64,000 nucleotides of DNA from positions 142,365-206,364 of the forward strand of contig NZ_QOKV01000010.1 of the NCBI RefSeq assembly GCF_008365405.1, written 5' to 3'. A program made the position numbers and the translations under genes. The notes beneath the pieces were generated by a model. The model saw only the letters and a program-made list of their open reading frames with translations, ran no database searches and was not told where the DNA came from. This stretch comes from Azospirillum brasilense. GTDB taxonomy: Bacteria > Pseudomonadota > Alphaproteobacteria > Azospirillales > Azospirillaceae. Below are positions 17,371-26,983 of this stretch, piece after piece; position 1 is the first letter of the stretch, and every line of letters starts with the position of its first letter.

Positions 17371-17496
17371 ACCGAAGGCGTTTGATGGCCTCCATCAAAC
17401 GCCTTCGGTTCAAACCCGGCAGCACATGGCGCAGCCATGTGCGAAAGGGTCATACGGCCGGTCGATCATGGAACTCTTCATGCGCCGGCCGTATGA
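17371..17496. repeat. Cluster of three perfect palindromes between valS and the chemoreceptor gene
   Basis: Three inverted repeats in 126 bp. First: ACCGAAGGCGTTTGATGG (17371-17388), 3-bp spacer, exact complement 17392-17409. Second: CACATGGC (17423-17430), 3-bp spacer, complement 17434-17441. Third: TCATACGGCCGG (17450-17461), 23-bp spacer, complement 17485-17496, with a smaller CATG...CATG inside. The region lies between a terminator and the convergent gene's 3' end, as expected for a REP/RUP-like dispersed element, but copy number cannot be known from this window. Confidence 0.7.
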
Positions 17497-17508
17497 CGGT
17501 CTGAGGAC

Positions 17509-19467
17509 TCAAATCTTGATCGAGGACACGAAGCGGTCGGCGTCGGCTTCGAGCTGCCGGAGTTCGTCCGCCAGTTGGGCGGCGGAGTAGATCATCTCGA
17601 TGGCCGACTTGCCGGTCTCCGCGGCGGTGATCGCCATGGTGCTGACGCTCTCGGTCACCTCGTGGGTGTTGTCGTTGGCCCGGCCCACCGCGCCGACGAT
17701 CTCCTCGGTCTGTTCGAGCTGGTCGCGCACGGCGGCGGATACGTCCTCCGACAGGTGGGCGACCTCCTCCACGGTGGTCCGGATGGCCCGGATCGCCTCG
17801 ACGACGGAGCCGGTGGCCTCCTGGATGGCCCCGACCTGACCGGCGATGTCCTCGGTCGCCTTGGCGGTCTGGTTGGCCAGGACCTTGACCTCCGATGCGA
17901 CGACGGCGAAGCCCTTGCCGGCTTCGCCGGCGCGGGCGGCCTCGATGGTCGCGTTCAGCGCCAGCAGGTTCGTCTGTCCGGCGATGTCGTTGATCAGCCG
18001 GACGATCTCCCCGATCCGCTGCGAGCTGTCGGCCAGCGCCGCCACCGCCGAGTCGCTCTGCCGGGCGTGATCGACGGCGCGGCGGATGGCCGTGCTGGAG
18101 GTGGTCACCCGCCCGCCGATCTCCCCGATCGAGGCGGAGAGGGTGCGCGACACGTTGTTGACGATGCCGACCACTTCCGAGGTCCGCTCCGCCTTTTCCG
18201 ACGTGTCCAGGGCCTGCTCCTTCATCTTCTCCGCGGTGTCGCGCAGGATGTGCGCGCCGTTGCGGATCTGGTCGGCAGCGTGATCAACCGTGTGGAGCAC
18301 CCGCCCGAACGCCGAATCGAAGTCGTGGGCGATGGCGCGGAGCGCGTTTTCCCGTTCCTCCTCCGCCCGCCGTTCGGCCCGGCGGGATTCCTGCTCCAGC
18401 TCATGCGTGCGCTGAAGATTCTCCTTGAACACACTGACGGCGCGGGCCATCGCGCCGATCTCGTCGCGCCGCCCGGTCTCCGGCACGGTGGCCGTCCGGT
18501 CGCCGCCGGCCAGTCGTTCCATCACGCCCTCGATCAGGCGCAACGGCCGGGTGATGCTGCGGGCAACGAGCAGGCTGATGATCGCGAAGCCGACCAGCAG
18601 GACGGAGCCGACCTGGAGCACGTTGGCGATCACCTCGCCGCGCACCCGGTTCTGAGTCTCCACCGCTCCGGCCATGCCGGCGTTGGCCGACTCCAGCAGC
18701 GCCTCGAAACGCGGCACCATGGCCTGGAAGGCGTCGTTGAAGGTCTGCACCTCGGCCCGGAAGGCCTTGGTGGCGTCGACGAAGCGGCCGAGGTCGGTGC
18801 GGTAGGTGCGGGCCTGTTTCTCCAGCTTGGTCTGGGTGGCCGTGTCCAGCCCCGAATCGGCGAGGAAGAAGGTGAACTCGTTGAAGGCCTTGCGGTGGCC
18901 GGACAGCAGCGATTCGTCGCTGTAGATGATAAAGTCCTTCTCCATCTTCCGCATGGATTCCATGCGGCCGGTCAGCTTGTCGGCGTTCGGCCACTGCTTC
19001 AACTCGTCCTCGATGGCGCGGGCGGAGGCGCGCAGGACGCCGCGCAGACCGCTGTCGTCGGACAGACCCAGTTCCTTCGCCCGCGCGACGACCGACGAAA
19101 AGCGCTCCTTCAGCGTGCCGATGCCCTGGGACAGGTGGTCCAACTCTTCCGGCGGCAGGCGCTCCACACCGCGTTCCTTGAGGTTGTCCAGCAGACGCGA
19201 GGCTTCCTCCGCGTTCTTCGCGAAGGCCTCGGCCGCCGTCTCGTCGCGGTCGGCCACGAAGCGCAGCGCCTGGAAGCGCAGGCGGCTGGCCCGGCGCTCG
19301 ATCGCGGCGGTGTGCTCATAGGCGTCGCGGAACTGGTCCAGTTCGGCGGTCGCCTCGAACATGCGCTGGGCGCCGACGGTGACCGTCCCGCCCAGAAGGC
19401 CCAAGGTGACCACGGACGCGGCGACCAGCAGCGCGATTCGCGTGCCGATGGAAATGTTCGACAGCAT
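17509..19467 (-). CDS. Transmembrane methyl-accepting chemotaxis protein
   Basis: A 652-residue chemoreceptor. TM1 is at about residues 10-32 ([20 protein letters not shown]), the periplasmic helical sensor spans about 33-275, TM2 about 282-302 ([17 protein letters not shown]), then HAMP (to about 355) and the signalling domain with hairpin tip containing [18 protein letters not shown]. The large all-helical sensor ([11 protein letters not shown]... with many charged heptads) resembles HBM-type sensors that bind small organic acids or amines; the ligand is unknown. No cheW or cheA gene is near. It is monocistronic, with the palindrome cluster beyond its 3' end. Confidence 0.93.
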   Translation of the reverse strand: MLSNISIGTRIALLVAASVVTLGLLGGTVTVGAQRMFEATAELDQFRDAYEHTAAIERRASRLRFQALRFVADRDETAAEAFAKNAEEASRLLDNLKERGVERLPPEELDHLSQGIGTLKERFSSVVARAKELGLSDDSGLRGVLRASARAIEDELKQWPNADKLTGRMESMRKMEKDFIIYSDESLLSGHRKAFNEFTFFLADSGLDTATQTKLEKQARTYRTDLGRFVDATKAFRAEVQTFNDAFQAMVPRFEALLESANAGMAGAVETQNRVRGEVIANVLQVGSVLLVGFAIISLLVARSITRPLRLIEGVMERLAGGDRTATVPETGRRDEIGAMARAVSVFKENLQRTHELEQESRRAERRAEEERENALRAIAHDFDSAFGRVLHTVDHAADQIRNGAHILRDTAEKMKEQALDTSEKAERTSEVVGIVNNVSRTLSASIGEIGGRVTTSSTAIRRAVDHARQSDSAVAALADSSQRIGEIVRLINDIAGQTNLLALNATIEAARAGEAGKGFAVVASEVKVLANQTAKATEDIAGQVGAIQEATGSVVEAIRAIRTTVEEVAHLSEDVSAAVRDQLEQTEEIVGAVGRANDNTHEVTESVSTMAITAAETGKSAIEMIYSAAQLADELRQLEADADRFVSSIKI

Positions 19468-19626
19468 ATGCGGTAAATCCTTGGTTGCGCCGCGGACCTT
19501 ACCCGCCGCCGAAGACGCCGCTGTTACGGATTGATGGCGGATTCGTTACCGTGCCGTCGCCTCTGGGCATTCATGGTGAACGCCCGTATCTAGAAACCGC
19601 TGGAAATCGAAAGGGGAGGTCGGCTG

Positions 19627-20460
19627 TTGTCCTTCGTGCTGTCGAAGCTGCTGTGGCTCCTGGTCTCGCCGGGCAACCTGCTCGTGCTGATCCTCACCGC
19701 CGGGACGGTGTTGCTGTTCACCCGCCGTCTGGCCCATTGGGGGCGGCGGCTGGTCGTGGCGGTCACCGTCGGCTTCGTCATCGTCATGGTCACGCCGATC
19801 GCCTCATGGGTCGCGCTGCCGCTGGAGGAGCGCTTTCCCCGCCCCGAGTTGCCGGAGCGGGTGGACGGCATCATTATGCTGGGCGGGGCGGTGAACCCGC
19901 CGATCACCCGCGACCGCGGCGAGCCGTCCGTCAACGACGCGGCGGAACGCGTTCTCGGCTTCGCTGAATTGATCCGCCGCTACCCCCAAGCGCGTGCGGT
20001 GTTCACCGGCGGCTCGGGGCGGCTGGCCGGGCAGGACGCCCTGGACCTGCGCGAGGACCTCGCCGTCCGCGGCGCGCTTCGGCAGGTCGGAATCGACCCA
20101 GACCGCGTGACCTACGAGAACGAGTCCCGCAACACTTGGGAGAACGCCCTGTTCAGCCAGCGGCTCGTCCGGCCGAAGCCGGAGGAGACCTGGGTCCTGG
20201 TGACCTCGGCCATGCACATGCCGCGGTCGGTCGGCATCTTCCGGCAGGTCGGCTGGGAGGTGATTCCCTATCCGGTCGATTACCGCACGCGGTTCGGCGG
20301 GCGCCCCTTCGTCCGCTTCGAGTTCGACAAGCAGATCGACGCGCTCCAGGACCCGGTCCGCGAGTGGATCGGCCTCGTCGCCTACCGCCTGATGGGGCGG
20401 ACCGATTCGCTGTTTCCGGGGCCCGCCCATGACCGCGATGCAGCACAGGCGGGATCCTGA
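19627..20460 (+). CDS. YdcF/ElyC family protein (DUF218)
   Basis: A 277-residue inner-membrane protein with two N-terminal transmembrane helices (about 5-30 and 38-62) and a DUF218 domain. Family hallmarks are GIIMLGGAV, TGGSGR, and ENESRNTWENA followed by VTSAMHMPRS. E. coli ElyC of this family affects peptidoglycan precursor metabolism, which fits the nearby rlpA and dacA genes. The start is TTG 19627 with GGGGAGG upstream. The enzymatic activity is not established for the family. Confidence 0.85.
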   Translation: MSFVLSKLLWLLVSPGNLLVLILTAGTVLLFTRRLAHWGRRLVVAVTVGFVIVMVTPIASWVALPLEERFPRPELPERVDGIIMLGGAVNPPITRDRGEPSVNDAAERVLGFAELIRRYPQARAVFTGGSGRLAGQDALDLREDLAVRGALRQVGIDPDRVTYENESRNTWENALFSQRLVRPKPEETWVLVTSAMHMPRSVGIFRQVGWEVIPYPVDYRTRFGGRPFVRFEFDKQIDALQDPVREWIGLVAYRLMGRTDSLFPGPAHDRDAAQAGS

Positions 20461-20532
20461 CGGGTGTTGCGCGGTTGGCGCGGGGAGGTAACTCGGCTAG
20501 AGTGGCCCCACCAGATTTAGCGGGGTGGGGCC

Positions 20533-21477
20533 ATGCGACGCGCGCATATGCTGAGGGGGGCGGCCGTGCTCGCAGGAGCGCTGACGCTCGCCGCCTGTGC
20601 GACCGCGCCGCCCGCGCCATCCTCGTCCGGACTGCCGCGCAGCGGCGTCTACAAGGTCGGCAAGCCCTATCAGGTCAACGGCGTCTGGTATTATCCCACC
20701 GAGGATTACTCCTACAGCGAGACCGGGATCGCCTCCTGGTATGGGCCGGGATTCCACCAAAAGGTCACCGCCAACGGCGAGGTTTACGACCAAAATGAGC
20801 TGACGGCCGCGCACAAGACCTTGCCCATGCCAAGCCTCGTGCGCGTCACCAATCTCGACAACGGCCGGTCGTTGGTGGTTCGCATCAACGACCGCGGCCC
20901 CTACGCCAACGGGCGAATCATCGACATGTCGCGGCGCGGCGCGCAATTGCTTGGGTTCGAAGGCACAGGCACGGCCAAGGTGCGCGTGCAGATTCTGGCG
21001 GAGGAAAGCCGCGCGGTCGCCGCCGCGGCCCGCCAGGGCACGCCGGCCCCGATGCTGGCGGAGCTGGACGGCCCGTCGCCAAAGGCCGCCCCGCGCAGCG
21101 CGGTGGAGGTCAACGGCGCCGCCCGCGCCATTTCCGCCGCGGTCGCCCGCGCCCCGGTGCCGCCGCCCACCACGGTGGCCGGCGACATGGTGGACGGCCG
21201 CTTCGTTCCGGCCCCGGTGGTCGCCGAGCTGCCGGTCAAGCCCTACGAGCAGATCTATGTCCAGGTCGGCGCCTTCGGCAGTCCGGACAACGTCACCCGC
21301 GTGCGCGCCCGCCTGGCCTCGCTCGGCCAGCAGGCGCAGGTCACCCAGACGGTCGCCGGTCGGCAGCGGCTGCAGCGGGTGAGGGTGGGGCCGCTGGCCA
21401 GTGTGGAATCCGCCGACGCCGTTTTGAACCAGATCCTCCAAGCCGGCCTTACCGACGCCAAAATCGTGGTTGATTGA
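20533..21477 (+). CDS. rlpA: RlpA family septal-ring lipoprotein (DPBB + SPOR)
   Basis: A 314-residue outer-membrane lipoprotein with lipobox LAAC (Cys at about residue 22), a double-psi beta-barrel domain (about 72-165: ASWYGPGFHQKVTANGE, VRINDRGPYANGRIIDMS with the catalytic-type Asp) and a C-terminal SPOR domain (about 235-314: IYVQVGAFGS) that binds denuded septal peptidoglycan. The family includes lytic transglycosylases acting at division sites. A linker rich in Ala and Pro joins the domains. It is followed by a D,D-carboxypeptidase gene, as in many alphaproteobacteria. Confidence 0.92.
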   Translation: MRRAHMLRGAAVLAGALTLAACATAPPAPSSSGLPRSGVYKVGKPYQVNGVWYYPTEDYSYSETGIASWYGPGFHQKVTANGEVYDQNELTAAHKTLPMPSLVRVTNLDNGRSLVVRINDRGPYANGRIIDMSRRGAQLLGFEGTGTAKVRVQILAEESRAVAAAARQGTPAPMLAELDGPSPKAAPRSAVEVNGAARAISAAVARAPVPPPTTVAGDMVDGRFVPAPVVAELPVKPYEQIYVQVGAFGSPDNVTRVRARLASLGQQAQVTQTVAGRQRLQRVRVGPLASVESADAVLNQILQAGLTDAKIVVD

Positions 21478-21566
21478 TCACCCGCGAGCCCAGTCCAAGC
21501 TTGGCCCGGCACCGGGCCTCGTTCCGTTTCACGTCTTGTCCAGTCCGCGTTTCGAAGGGAGTTGTC

Positions 21567-22733
21567 ATGGTCGCTGTCGTCCGCACCCGCGTTGCCCGCA
21601 CCCGTTTCGCCATGGGCCTTGCGGTCGCGCTGTTCGCGGCGGGGGTGGGGCCGGTGGCTCACGCCGCCAGCATCGAAACCATCGCCAAGCAAGCGATCCT
21701 GGTCGATATCACCTCGAACACCGTGCTGTTCGAGAAGAGCCCGGATCAGCGCATGGCGCCGTCCTCGATGAGCAAGATCATGACGATGTACATGGTCTTT
21801 GAATCGATCAAGGAAGGCCGGGTGACGCTGGACAGCACGCTGCCGGTGTCGGAGCGCGCGTGGCGGATGCAGGGCTCCAAGATGTTCGTGGAGTTGCACA
21901 ACAACATCAAGGTGGATGACCTCATCAAGGGCGTGATCGTGCAGTCGGGCAACGACGCCTGCATCGTCTTCGCCGAAGGTCTCGCCGGCTCCGAATCGGC
22001 CTTTGCCGAGCGCATGAACAAGCGCGCTCGCGAATTGGGGCTGAAGGACACCAACCTGACCAACGCGACGGGCTGGCCCGATCCGAACCACTACATGACC
22101 GCCCGCGATCTCGCGATCCTGGCCGAGCATCTGATCAAGGACTTCCCGGAATACTACCACTATTATTCGATCCGGGAGTTCAAGTACCACGGCATCAACC
22201 AGGGCAACCGCAACCCGCTGCTCTACCGCGGCATGGACGTCGACGGCATGAAGACCGGCCACACCGAGGCCGGCGGCTATGGTCTGACCGCCTCGGCGGA
22301 GCGGGAGGGGCGCCGTCTCGTCCTGGTGGTCAACGGCCTGCCGAGCATGCAGGCCCGCGCCGACGAGTCGGCCCGGCTGATCGAGTGGGGCTTCCGAGAA
22401 TTCGCCACCTACGCCCTGTTCAAGGCGGGCGAGACGGTCGATCAGGTGCCGCTCTGGCTGGGCGCTCAGGACAGCGTGCCGGTCACCGTGCCGGAGGACA
22501 TGAAGGTCACCATGGCCCGCGCCGACCGCGGCGGCATGAAGGTGTCGCTGGTCAGCAACGCCCCGGTCGCGGCGCCGGTGAAGAAGGGCGACGTGGTCGG
22601 CAAGGTGGTGGTGTCGGCGCCGGGCTTCCCAGGCAAGGAGTTCCCGGTGGTCGCCGCCCAGGACGTGGAGAAGCTGGGCTTCGTCGGCCGCGCCCTGGCG
22701 GCGGCGAAGTTCCTCATTTTCGGGGCGAGTTGA
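21567..22733 (+). CDS. D-alanyl-D-alanine carboxypeptidase (PBP5/6 type)
   Basis: A 388-residue class C low-molecular-weight penicillin-binding protein that trims the terminal D-Ala from peptidoglycan pentapeptides. Signal peptide (core 14-28, cleavage near AHAA), S67-x-x-K70 in APSSMSK, SGN at about 131-133 and KTG in DGMKTGHTEAGGY. A C-terminal beta-rich PBP5 domain and a terminal amphipathic helix (GRALAAAKFLI) would hold it at the membrane. ATG 21567 has GGGAG upstream. It lies 89 bp after rlpA and 70 bp before tmk. Confidence 0.92.
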   Translation: MVAVVRTRVARTRFAMGLAVALFAAGVGPVAHAASIETIAKQAILVDITSNTVLFEKSPDQRMAPSSMSKIMTMYMVFESIKEGRVTLDSTLPVSERAWRMQGSKMFVELHNNIKVDDLIKGVIVQSGNDACIVFAEGLAGSESAFAERMNKRARELGLKDTNLTNATGWPDPNHYMTARDLAILAEHLIKDFPEYYHYYSIREFKYHGINQGNRNPLLYRGMDVDGMKTGHTEAGGYGLTASAEREGRRLVLVVNGLPSMQARADESARLIEWGFREFATYALFKAGETVDQVPLWLGAQDSVPVTVPEDMKVTMARADRGGMKVSLVSNAPVAAPVKKGDVVGKVVVSAPGFPGKEFPVVAAQDVEKLGFVGRALAAAKFLIFGAS

Positions 22734-22803
22734 TTGGTGTAAGCCGGCCCGTCACCGCCGGAATCCGGAACGCGGCGGGCCACATCACCATCGGGAGCAG
22801 ACC

Positions 22804-23436
22804 ATGACGCGCGGGCGGTTCATCACGCTGGAGGGCGGCGAAGGGGCGGGCAAGACCACCCAGATCCGCCTGCTCGCCGACGCGCTGATCGGTTGGGGGA
22901 AGCGGGTCGTGCTGACCCGCGAGCCCGGCGGCTCGCCGGGCGCCGAGGAGATCCGCGGCCTTCTGGTGTCGGGCGAGACTGGCCGCTGGGGTCCGGTGAC
23001 CGAAGCGCTGCTGCACACCGCCGCCCGCCGCGACCATCTGGAACGCACCGTCTGGCCGGCGTTGGAGGCCGGCCATTGGGTCATCTGCGACCGCTTCTTC
23101 GACAGCACCATGGCCTATCAGGGCTATGGGCTCGGGCTGGGGCGCGATCTGGTCGCCACGCTCCAGGCCACGGCCCTGGGCGACTTCCGGCCCGACCTGA
23201 CCTTGATCCTCGACCTGCCGGTGGAGGAGGGGCTGGCCCGCGCCGCCGCCCGCCGCGGCGGGGAGGACCGCTACGAGCGGATGGACGTCGCCTTCCACCA
23301 CCGCCTGCGCGACGGCTTCCTCGACATCGCCGCACGCGAGCCGGAGCGCTGCGCGGTCGTCGATGCCGGACACCCCGTGGAAACGGTACAGGCGGCCATT
23401 CTGGACCAAGTGACCCGTCGCCTGGGAGCCTCCTGA
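22804..23436 (+). CDS. tmk: Thymidylate kinase
   Basis: A 210-residue P-loop kinase phosphorylating dTMP to dTDP. P-loop GGEGAGKTTQ, DR(F/Y) motif CDRFFDSTMAYQG and LID region ARRGGEDRYERMD are visible; arginines in the LID put it in the bacterial type II group. The stop is directly followed by holB, with a single base between, so both genes are on one mRNA. The tmk-holB pair is highly conserved in bacteria. Confidence 0.96.
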   Translation: MTRGRFITLEGGEGAGKTTQIRLLADALIGWGKRVVLTREPGGSPGAEEIRGLLVSGETGRWGPVTEALLHTAARRDHLERTVWPALEAGHWVICDRFFDSTMAYQGYGLGLGRDLVATLQATALGDFRPDLTLILDLPVEEGLARAAARRGGEDRYERMDVAFHHRLRDGFLDIAAREPERCAVVDAGHPVETVQAAILDQVTRRLGAS

Positions 23437-23437
23437 G

Positions 23438-24556
23438 GTGAGCCGCGCCCGCGCGCCAGAACCGGTCGCGGAGGAGGATGCCCTCGCCCCGCGCCGCAAC
23501 CCCGAACTGACCGGCCATGACGACGCCGAGCGCCTGCTGCTTGACGCTTGGAACTCCGGGCGCTTGCCACACGCTTGGTTGATCGGCGGCCCCCCGGGGA
23601 TCGGCAAGGCGACGCTGGCCTTCCGCTTCGCCCGCTTCGTCCTGTCCCAGGTGCACGAGCCGCCGGATGCCGGCCTGTTCGGCGCGCCGCCGCCGCCCGC
23701 CACGCTGGCGCTGTCTCCGGACGCCCCGGTCTTCCGCCGCGTCGCCTCGGGCGGGCACGCCGACCTGCTGACCGTGGAGCGCCAGCGCGACGAGAAGCGC
23801 GATCGGCTGAAGCGCGACATCGCCGTGGACGACGTGCGCAAGATCGGCCCCTTCTTGCGCAAGACCGCCGCCGAGGGCGGCTGGCGCGTGGCGGTGATCG
23901 ACGGCGCGGACCGTATGAATCTCAGTGGCTTGAACGCCATTCTCAAGATTTTGGAGGAGCCGCCGTCCGGCGCGTTGCTGCTTCTGGTCAGCGACAACCC
24001 CGGCGGCATGCTGCCCACCATCCGCTCCCGCTGCCGCAAGCTGACGCTTCAACCGCTTCCTGAGGAAACGGTTCTCAACCTGTTGGTCCAGCATCGTCCG
24101 GACCTCGGCGGCGAGGACCGGGCGGCGCTCGCGCGGCTGGCGGAGGGCAGCATCGGGCGGGCCATCGGGCTGGCCGAGGCCGGCGGGCTCGACCTCTACC
24201 GGGAACTCATCGGTCTGCTCGGCACCCTGCCGCGACTGGACGTCGTCGCCGCCCACGCCTTTGGCGACAAGCTGACCCGCAAGCAGGACGACGGTCTGTA
24301 CGAGACGGCCACCGACCTGCTCGTCTGGTGGCTCGCCCGCTTCGTCCGGTCGCTGGCCCGCGGCGCCTGGCCGGCAGAGGTGGTGGCCGGGGAGGCCGCC
24401 CTGATGACCCGTCTGGCCAACGCCCGCGGCCTTGAACGTTGGGTGGAGGTGTGGGAAAAGGTCCAACGCCATTTCGCCCGTGCGGAATCCGCCAATCTCG
24501 ACCGCAAACAGGTGGTCCTGAACGCCTTGGCGACGCTGGAAGCGGCTGCTACTTAA
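23438..24556 (+). CDS. holB: DNA polymerase III delta-prime subunit
   Basis: A 372-residue clamp-loader subunit. Walker A-like GGPPGIGKATLA and the arginine-finger motif in PTIRSRCRKL (SRC) are present; the zinc-binding four-cysteine module of E. coli delta-prime and DnaX is absent, as in other alphaproteobacteria. It starts with GTG 23438, one base after the tmk stop. The region DDVRKIGPFLRKTAAEGGW and IDGADRMN is typical. It works with the DnaX and HolA subunits to load the sliding clamp. Confidence 0.94.
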   Translation: MSRARAPEPVAEEDALAPRRNPELTGHDDAERLLLDAWNSGRLPHAWLIGGPPGIGKATLAFRFARFVLSQVHEPPDAGLFGAPPPPATLALSPDAPVFRRVASGGHADLLTVERQRDEKRDRLKRDIAVDDVRKIGPFLRKTAAEGGWRVAVIDGADRMNLSGLNAILKILEEPPSGALLLLVSDNPGGMLPTIRSRCRKLTLQPLPEETVLNLLVQHRPDLGGEDRAALARLAEGSIGRAIGLAEAGGLDLYRELIGLLGTLPRLDVVAAHAFGDKLTRKQDDGLYETATDLLVWWLARFVRSLARGAWPAEVVAGEAALMTRLANARGLERWVEVWEKVQRHFARAESANLDRKQVVLNALATLEAAAT

Positions 24557-24628
24557 CACGGACGACACACCACGCCCATCCGGACCGGCGACGCGCCGGG
24601 CCGGCGCATTCTCGGGAGAGCCTCTGAC

Positions 24629-26179
24629 ATGACCGGGTCGAAGACCTTTTACCTGACGACTCCGATCTATTATGTGAACGACGTGCCCCACATCGGGCAC
24701 GCGTACACCACGCTCGCCTGCGACGTGCTGGCCCGCTTCATGCGGCTGGACGGCTATGACGTGAAGTTCCTCACCGGCACCGACGAGCACGGCCAGAAGG
24801 TGGAGAAATCCGCCATGAACGCCGGCATCGCGCCGCAGGAGTTCACCGACCGCGTGTCGAAGAATTTCCGCGACCTCGTCTCGCTGATGAACTTCTCCAA
24901 CGATGACTTCATCCGCACCACGGAGCCGCGGCACATCGCATCGGTGCAGGAGCTTTGGCGCCGTCTGGAATCGGCCGGCGAGATCTATCTCGGCAGCTAC
25001 GCCGGCTGGTACTCGGTGCGCGACGAGGCCTTCTACGGCGAGGACGAGCTGACCACGTCGCCGTCGGGCAAGAAGATCGCCCCGACCGGCGCCGAGTGCG
25101 AATGGGTCGAGGAGCCGTCCTACTTTTTCCGCCTCTCGGCCTGGCAGGACCGCCTGCTGGAGTTCTATGAGCAGAACCCGGACTTCATCGCTCCCGCCGG
25201 CAAGCGCAACGAGGTGATGGCCTTCGTGAAGTCGGGGCTGAAGGACCTGTCGGTCAGCCGCACCACCTTCAAGTGGGGCATCCCGGTGCCCGGCAACCCC
25301 GACCACATCATGTATGTGTGGCTGGACGCCCTGGCCAACTACATCACCGCGGTCGGATTCCCGGACGAGGGCGGCGAGTACGCCAAATACTGGCCGGCCA
25401 ACCTGCACATGGTCGGCAAGGACATCCTGCGCTTCCACGCCGTCTACTGGCCGGCCTTCCTGATGGCCGCCAAGCTGGCCCCGCCGAAGCGCGTCTTCGC
25501 GCACGGCTGGTGGACCATCGAAGGCCAGAAGATGTCCAAGTCGTTGGGCAACGTCATCGCGCCGGAGACGCTGGTCAACACCTACGGCCTGGACCAGACC
25601 CGCTACTTCCTGCTGCGCGAGGTGCCCTTCGGCAACGACGGAGACTTCTCGCACAAGCAGATGGTGCAGCGGATCAACGGCAACCTCGCCAACGATTACG
25701 GGAACCTCGTGCAGCGGTCCCTGTCGATGATTGGCAAGAATTGCGGGGCCGCCGTCCCGCAGCCGGGCGCCTTCACCGAGGCCGACGAGGCCCTGCTCGG
25801 CGCCGCCCGCAACCTGCTGCCGATCGTCCGGGCGGAGTTCCAGGCGCAGGCCTTCCACAAGGCGCTGGACGCCATCTGGGCGGTGATCGGCGACGGCAAC
25901 CGCTACGTCGACGAGCAGGCGCCGTGGGCGCTGAAGAAGACCGATCCGGCGCGCATGGCCACGGTGCTGTACGTGCTGGCCGAGACCATCCGCCATCTCG
26001 CCATCCTGACCCAGCCGATCATGCCGGAAGCCTCGGCGAAGATCCTGGACCAGCTGGCGCAGGGGCCGGAAGCCCGCGGGTTCGACCGGCTGGGGGCGGG
26101 CGGGGCGCTGATCGCCGGCACGCCGCTGCCCACGCCGCAGGGCGTGTTCCCGCGCTATGTGGACGAAGCGAAGAGCTGA
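24629..26179 (+). CDS. metG: Methionyl-tRNA synthetase
   Basis: A 516-residue class Ia synthetase of the shorter type without a C-terminal dimerisation domain. The HIGH motif is PHIGHAYTT, the next motif TGTDEHGQKVEKSA and the KMSKS loop KMSKSLGNVIAPE. The anticodon-binding helical domain occupies the last third (YVDEQAPWALKK). Cysteines for a knuckle zinc are missing, as in the MetG2-like group. A GGGAGAG site lies nine bases before ATG 24629. The holB-metG-tatD order is conserved. Confidence 0.95.
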   Translation: MTGSKTFYLTTPIYYVNDVPHIGHAYTTLACDVLARFMRLDGYDVKFLTGTDEHGQKVEKSAMNAGIAPQEFTDRVSKNFRDLVSLMNFSNDDFIRTTEPRHIASVQELWRRLESAGEIYLGSYAGWYSVRDEAFYGEDELTTSPSGKKIAPTGAECEWVEEPSYFFRLSAWQDRLLEFYEQNPDFIAPAGKRNEVMAFVKSGLKDLSVSRTTFKWGIPVPGNPDHIMYVWLDALANYITAVGFPDEGGEYAKYWPANLHMVGKDILRFHAVYWPAFLMAAKLAPPKRVFAHGWWTIEGQKMSKSLGNVIAPETLVNTYGLDQTRYFLLREVPFGNDGDFSHKQMVQRINGNLANDYGNLVQRSLSMIGKNCGAAVPQPGAFTEADEALLGAARNLLPIVRAEFQAQAFHKALDAIWAVIGDGNRYVDEQAPWALKKTDPARMATVLYVLAETIRHLAILTQPIMPEASAKILDQLAQGPEARGFDRLGAGGALIAGTPLPTPQGVFPRYVDEAKS

Positions 26180-26185
26180 CGAACG

Positions 26186-26983
26186 ATGCTGGTCGATAGC
26201 CATTGCCATCTCGACTTCCCTGATTTCGCCGAGGAACTGGACGCGGTCGTGGACCGCGCCCGGCAGGCGGGGGTGGGGCGGATGGTGACCATCTGCACTT
26301 ACCTGTCGCGCTTCGACCGCATTCTGGCGGTCGCCGAGCGCTATGACGATGTTTTGTGCTCGCTTGGCGTCCATCCGCACCAAGCGGCGGAGGAGATCGC
26401 TGGGGTGAGTGTCGAGCGCCTCGTCGCGCTGTCGAAGCATCCGAAGGTGATCGGGCTGGGCGAGACCGGGCTCGACTACTTCTACGACAAGAGCCCGCGC
26501 GACGTTCAGCAGGAGTGCTTCCGCCGGCACATCCGGGCCAGCCTGGACACCGGCCTGCCGCTGATCGTGCACACCCGCGACGCCGACGACGACACCATGC
26601 GGATCATCCGCGAGGAGGCCGCCGGACAGCCGGTCCACGGCTTGCTGCACTGCTTCAGCTCCGGGCGTCAACTCGCTGAAGATGCTCTGGATTTCGGATT
26701 CTACATCTCGCTCTCCGGGATCGTCACCTTCAAGAAGTCGGAGGACCTCCGCGCCATCGTGAAGGACGTTCCGCTGGACCGGATTCTGGTGGAGACGGAC
26801 GCGCCCTACTTGGCGCCGGTGCCGTTCCGCGGCAAGCGAAACGAGCCGGCCTACGTCGCCCACACCGCGGCTTGCGTCGCCGAGGTCAAGGGTGTGGACG
26901 CCGCGGACATGGCCCGAATCTCCACCGAGAACTTCTTCCGCCTGTTCCCGCGCGCCGGAACGGCCAATCAGGTCACCGCATGA
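26186..26983 (+). CDS. TatD family metal-dependent deoxyribonuclease
   Basis: A 265-residue amidohydrolase-fold nuclease. Metal ligands are in DSHCHLDFPDF (residues 3-13), GLGETGLDY (Glu), the HTRDA strand and TDAPYLAP. The family removes 3' nucleotides from damaged DNA and can act on D-amino acyl substrates in some members. It begins 6 bp after metG and overlaps the next gene by 4 bp (ATGA). The E. coli relative in the same gene context is YcfH. Confidence 0.92.
   Translation: MLVDSHCHLDFPDFAEELDAVVDRARQAGVGRMVTICTYLSRFDRILAVAERYDDVLCSLGVHPHQAAEEIAGVSVERLVALSKHPKVIGLGETGLDYFYDKSPRDVQQECFRRHIRASLDTGLPLIVHTRDADDDTMRIIREEAAGQPVHGLLHCFSSGRQLAEDALDFGFYISLSGIVTFKKSEDLRAIVKDVPLDRILVETDAPYLAPVPFRGKRNEPAYVAHTAACVAEVKGVDAADMARISTENFFRLFPRAGTANQVTA

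Noticed and set aside
23081..26863. A very long open reading frame on the minus strand (1260 codons)
   Set aside because: It runs antisense across tmk, holB, metG and tatD, all strong family matches. Long antisense frames are expected in very GC-rich DNA; its translation is Arg/Gly/His-rich with no domain.
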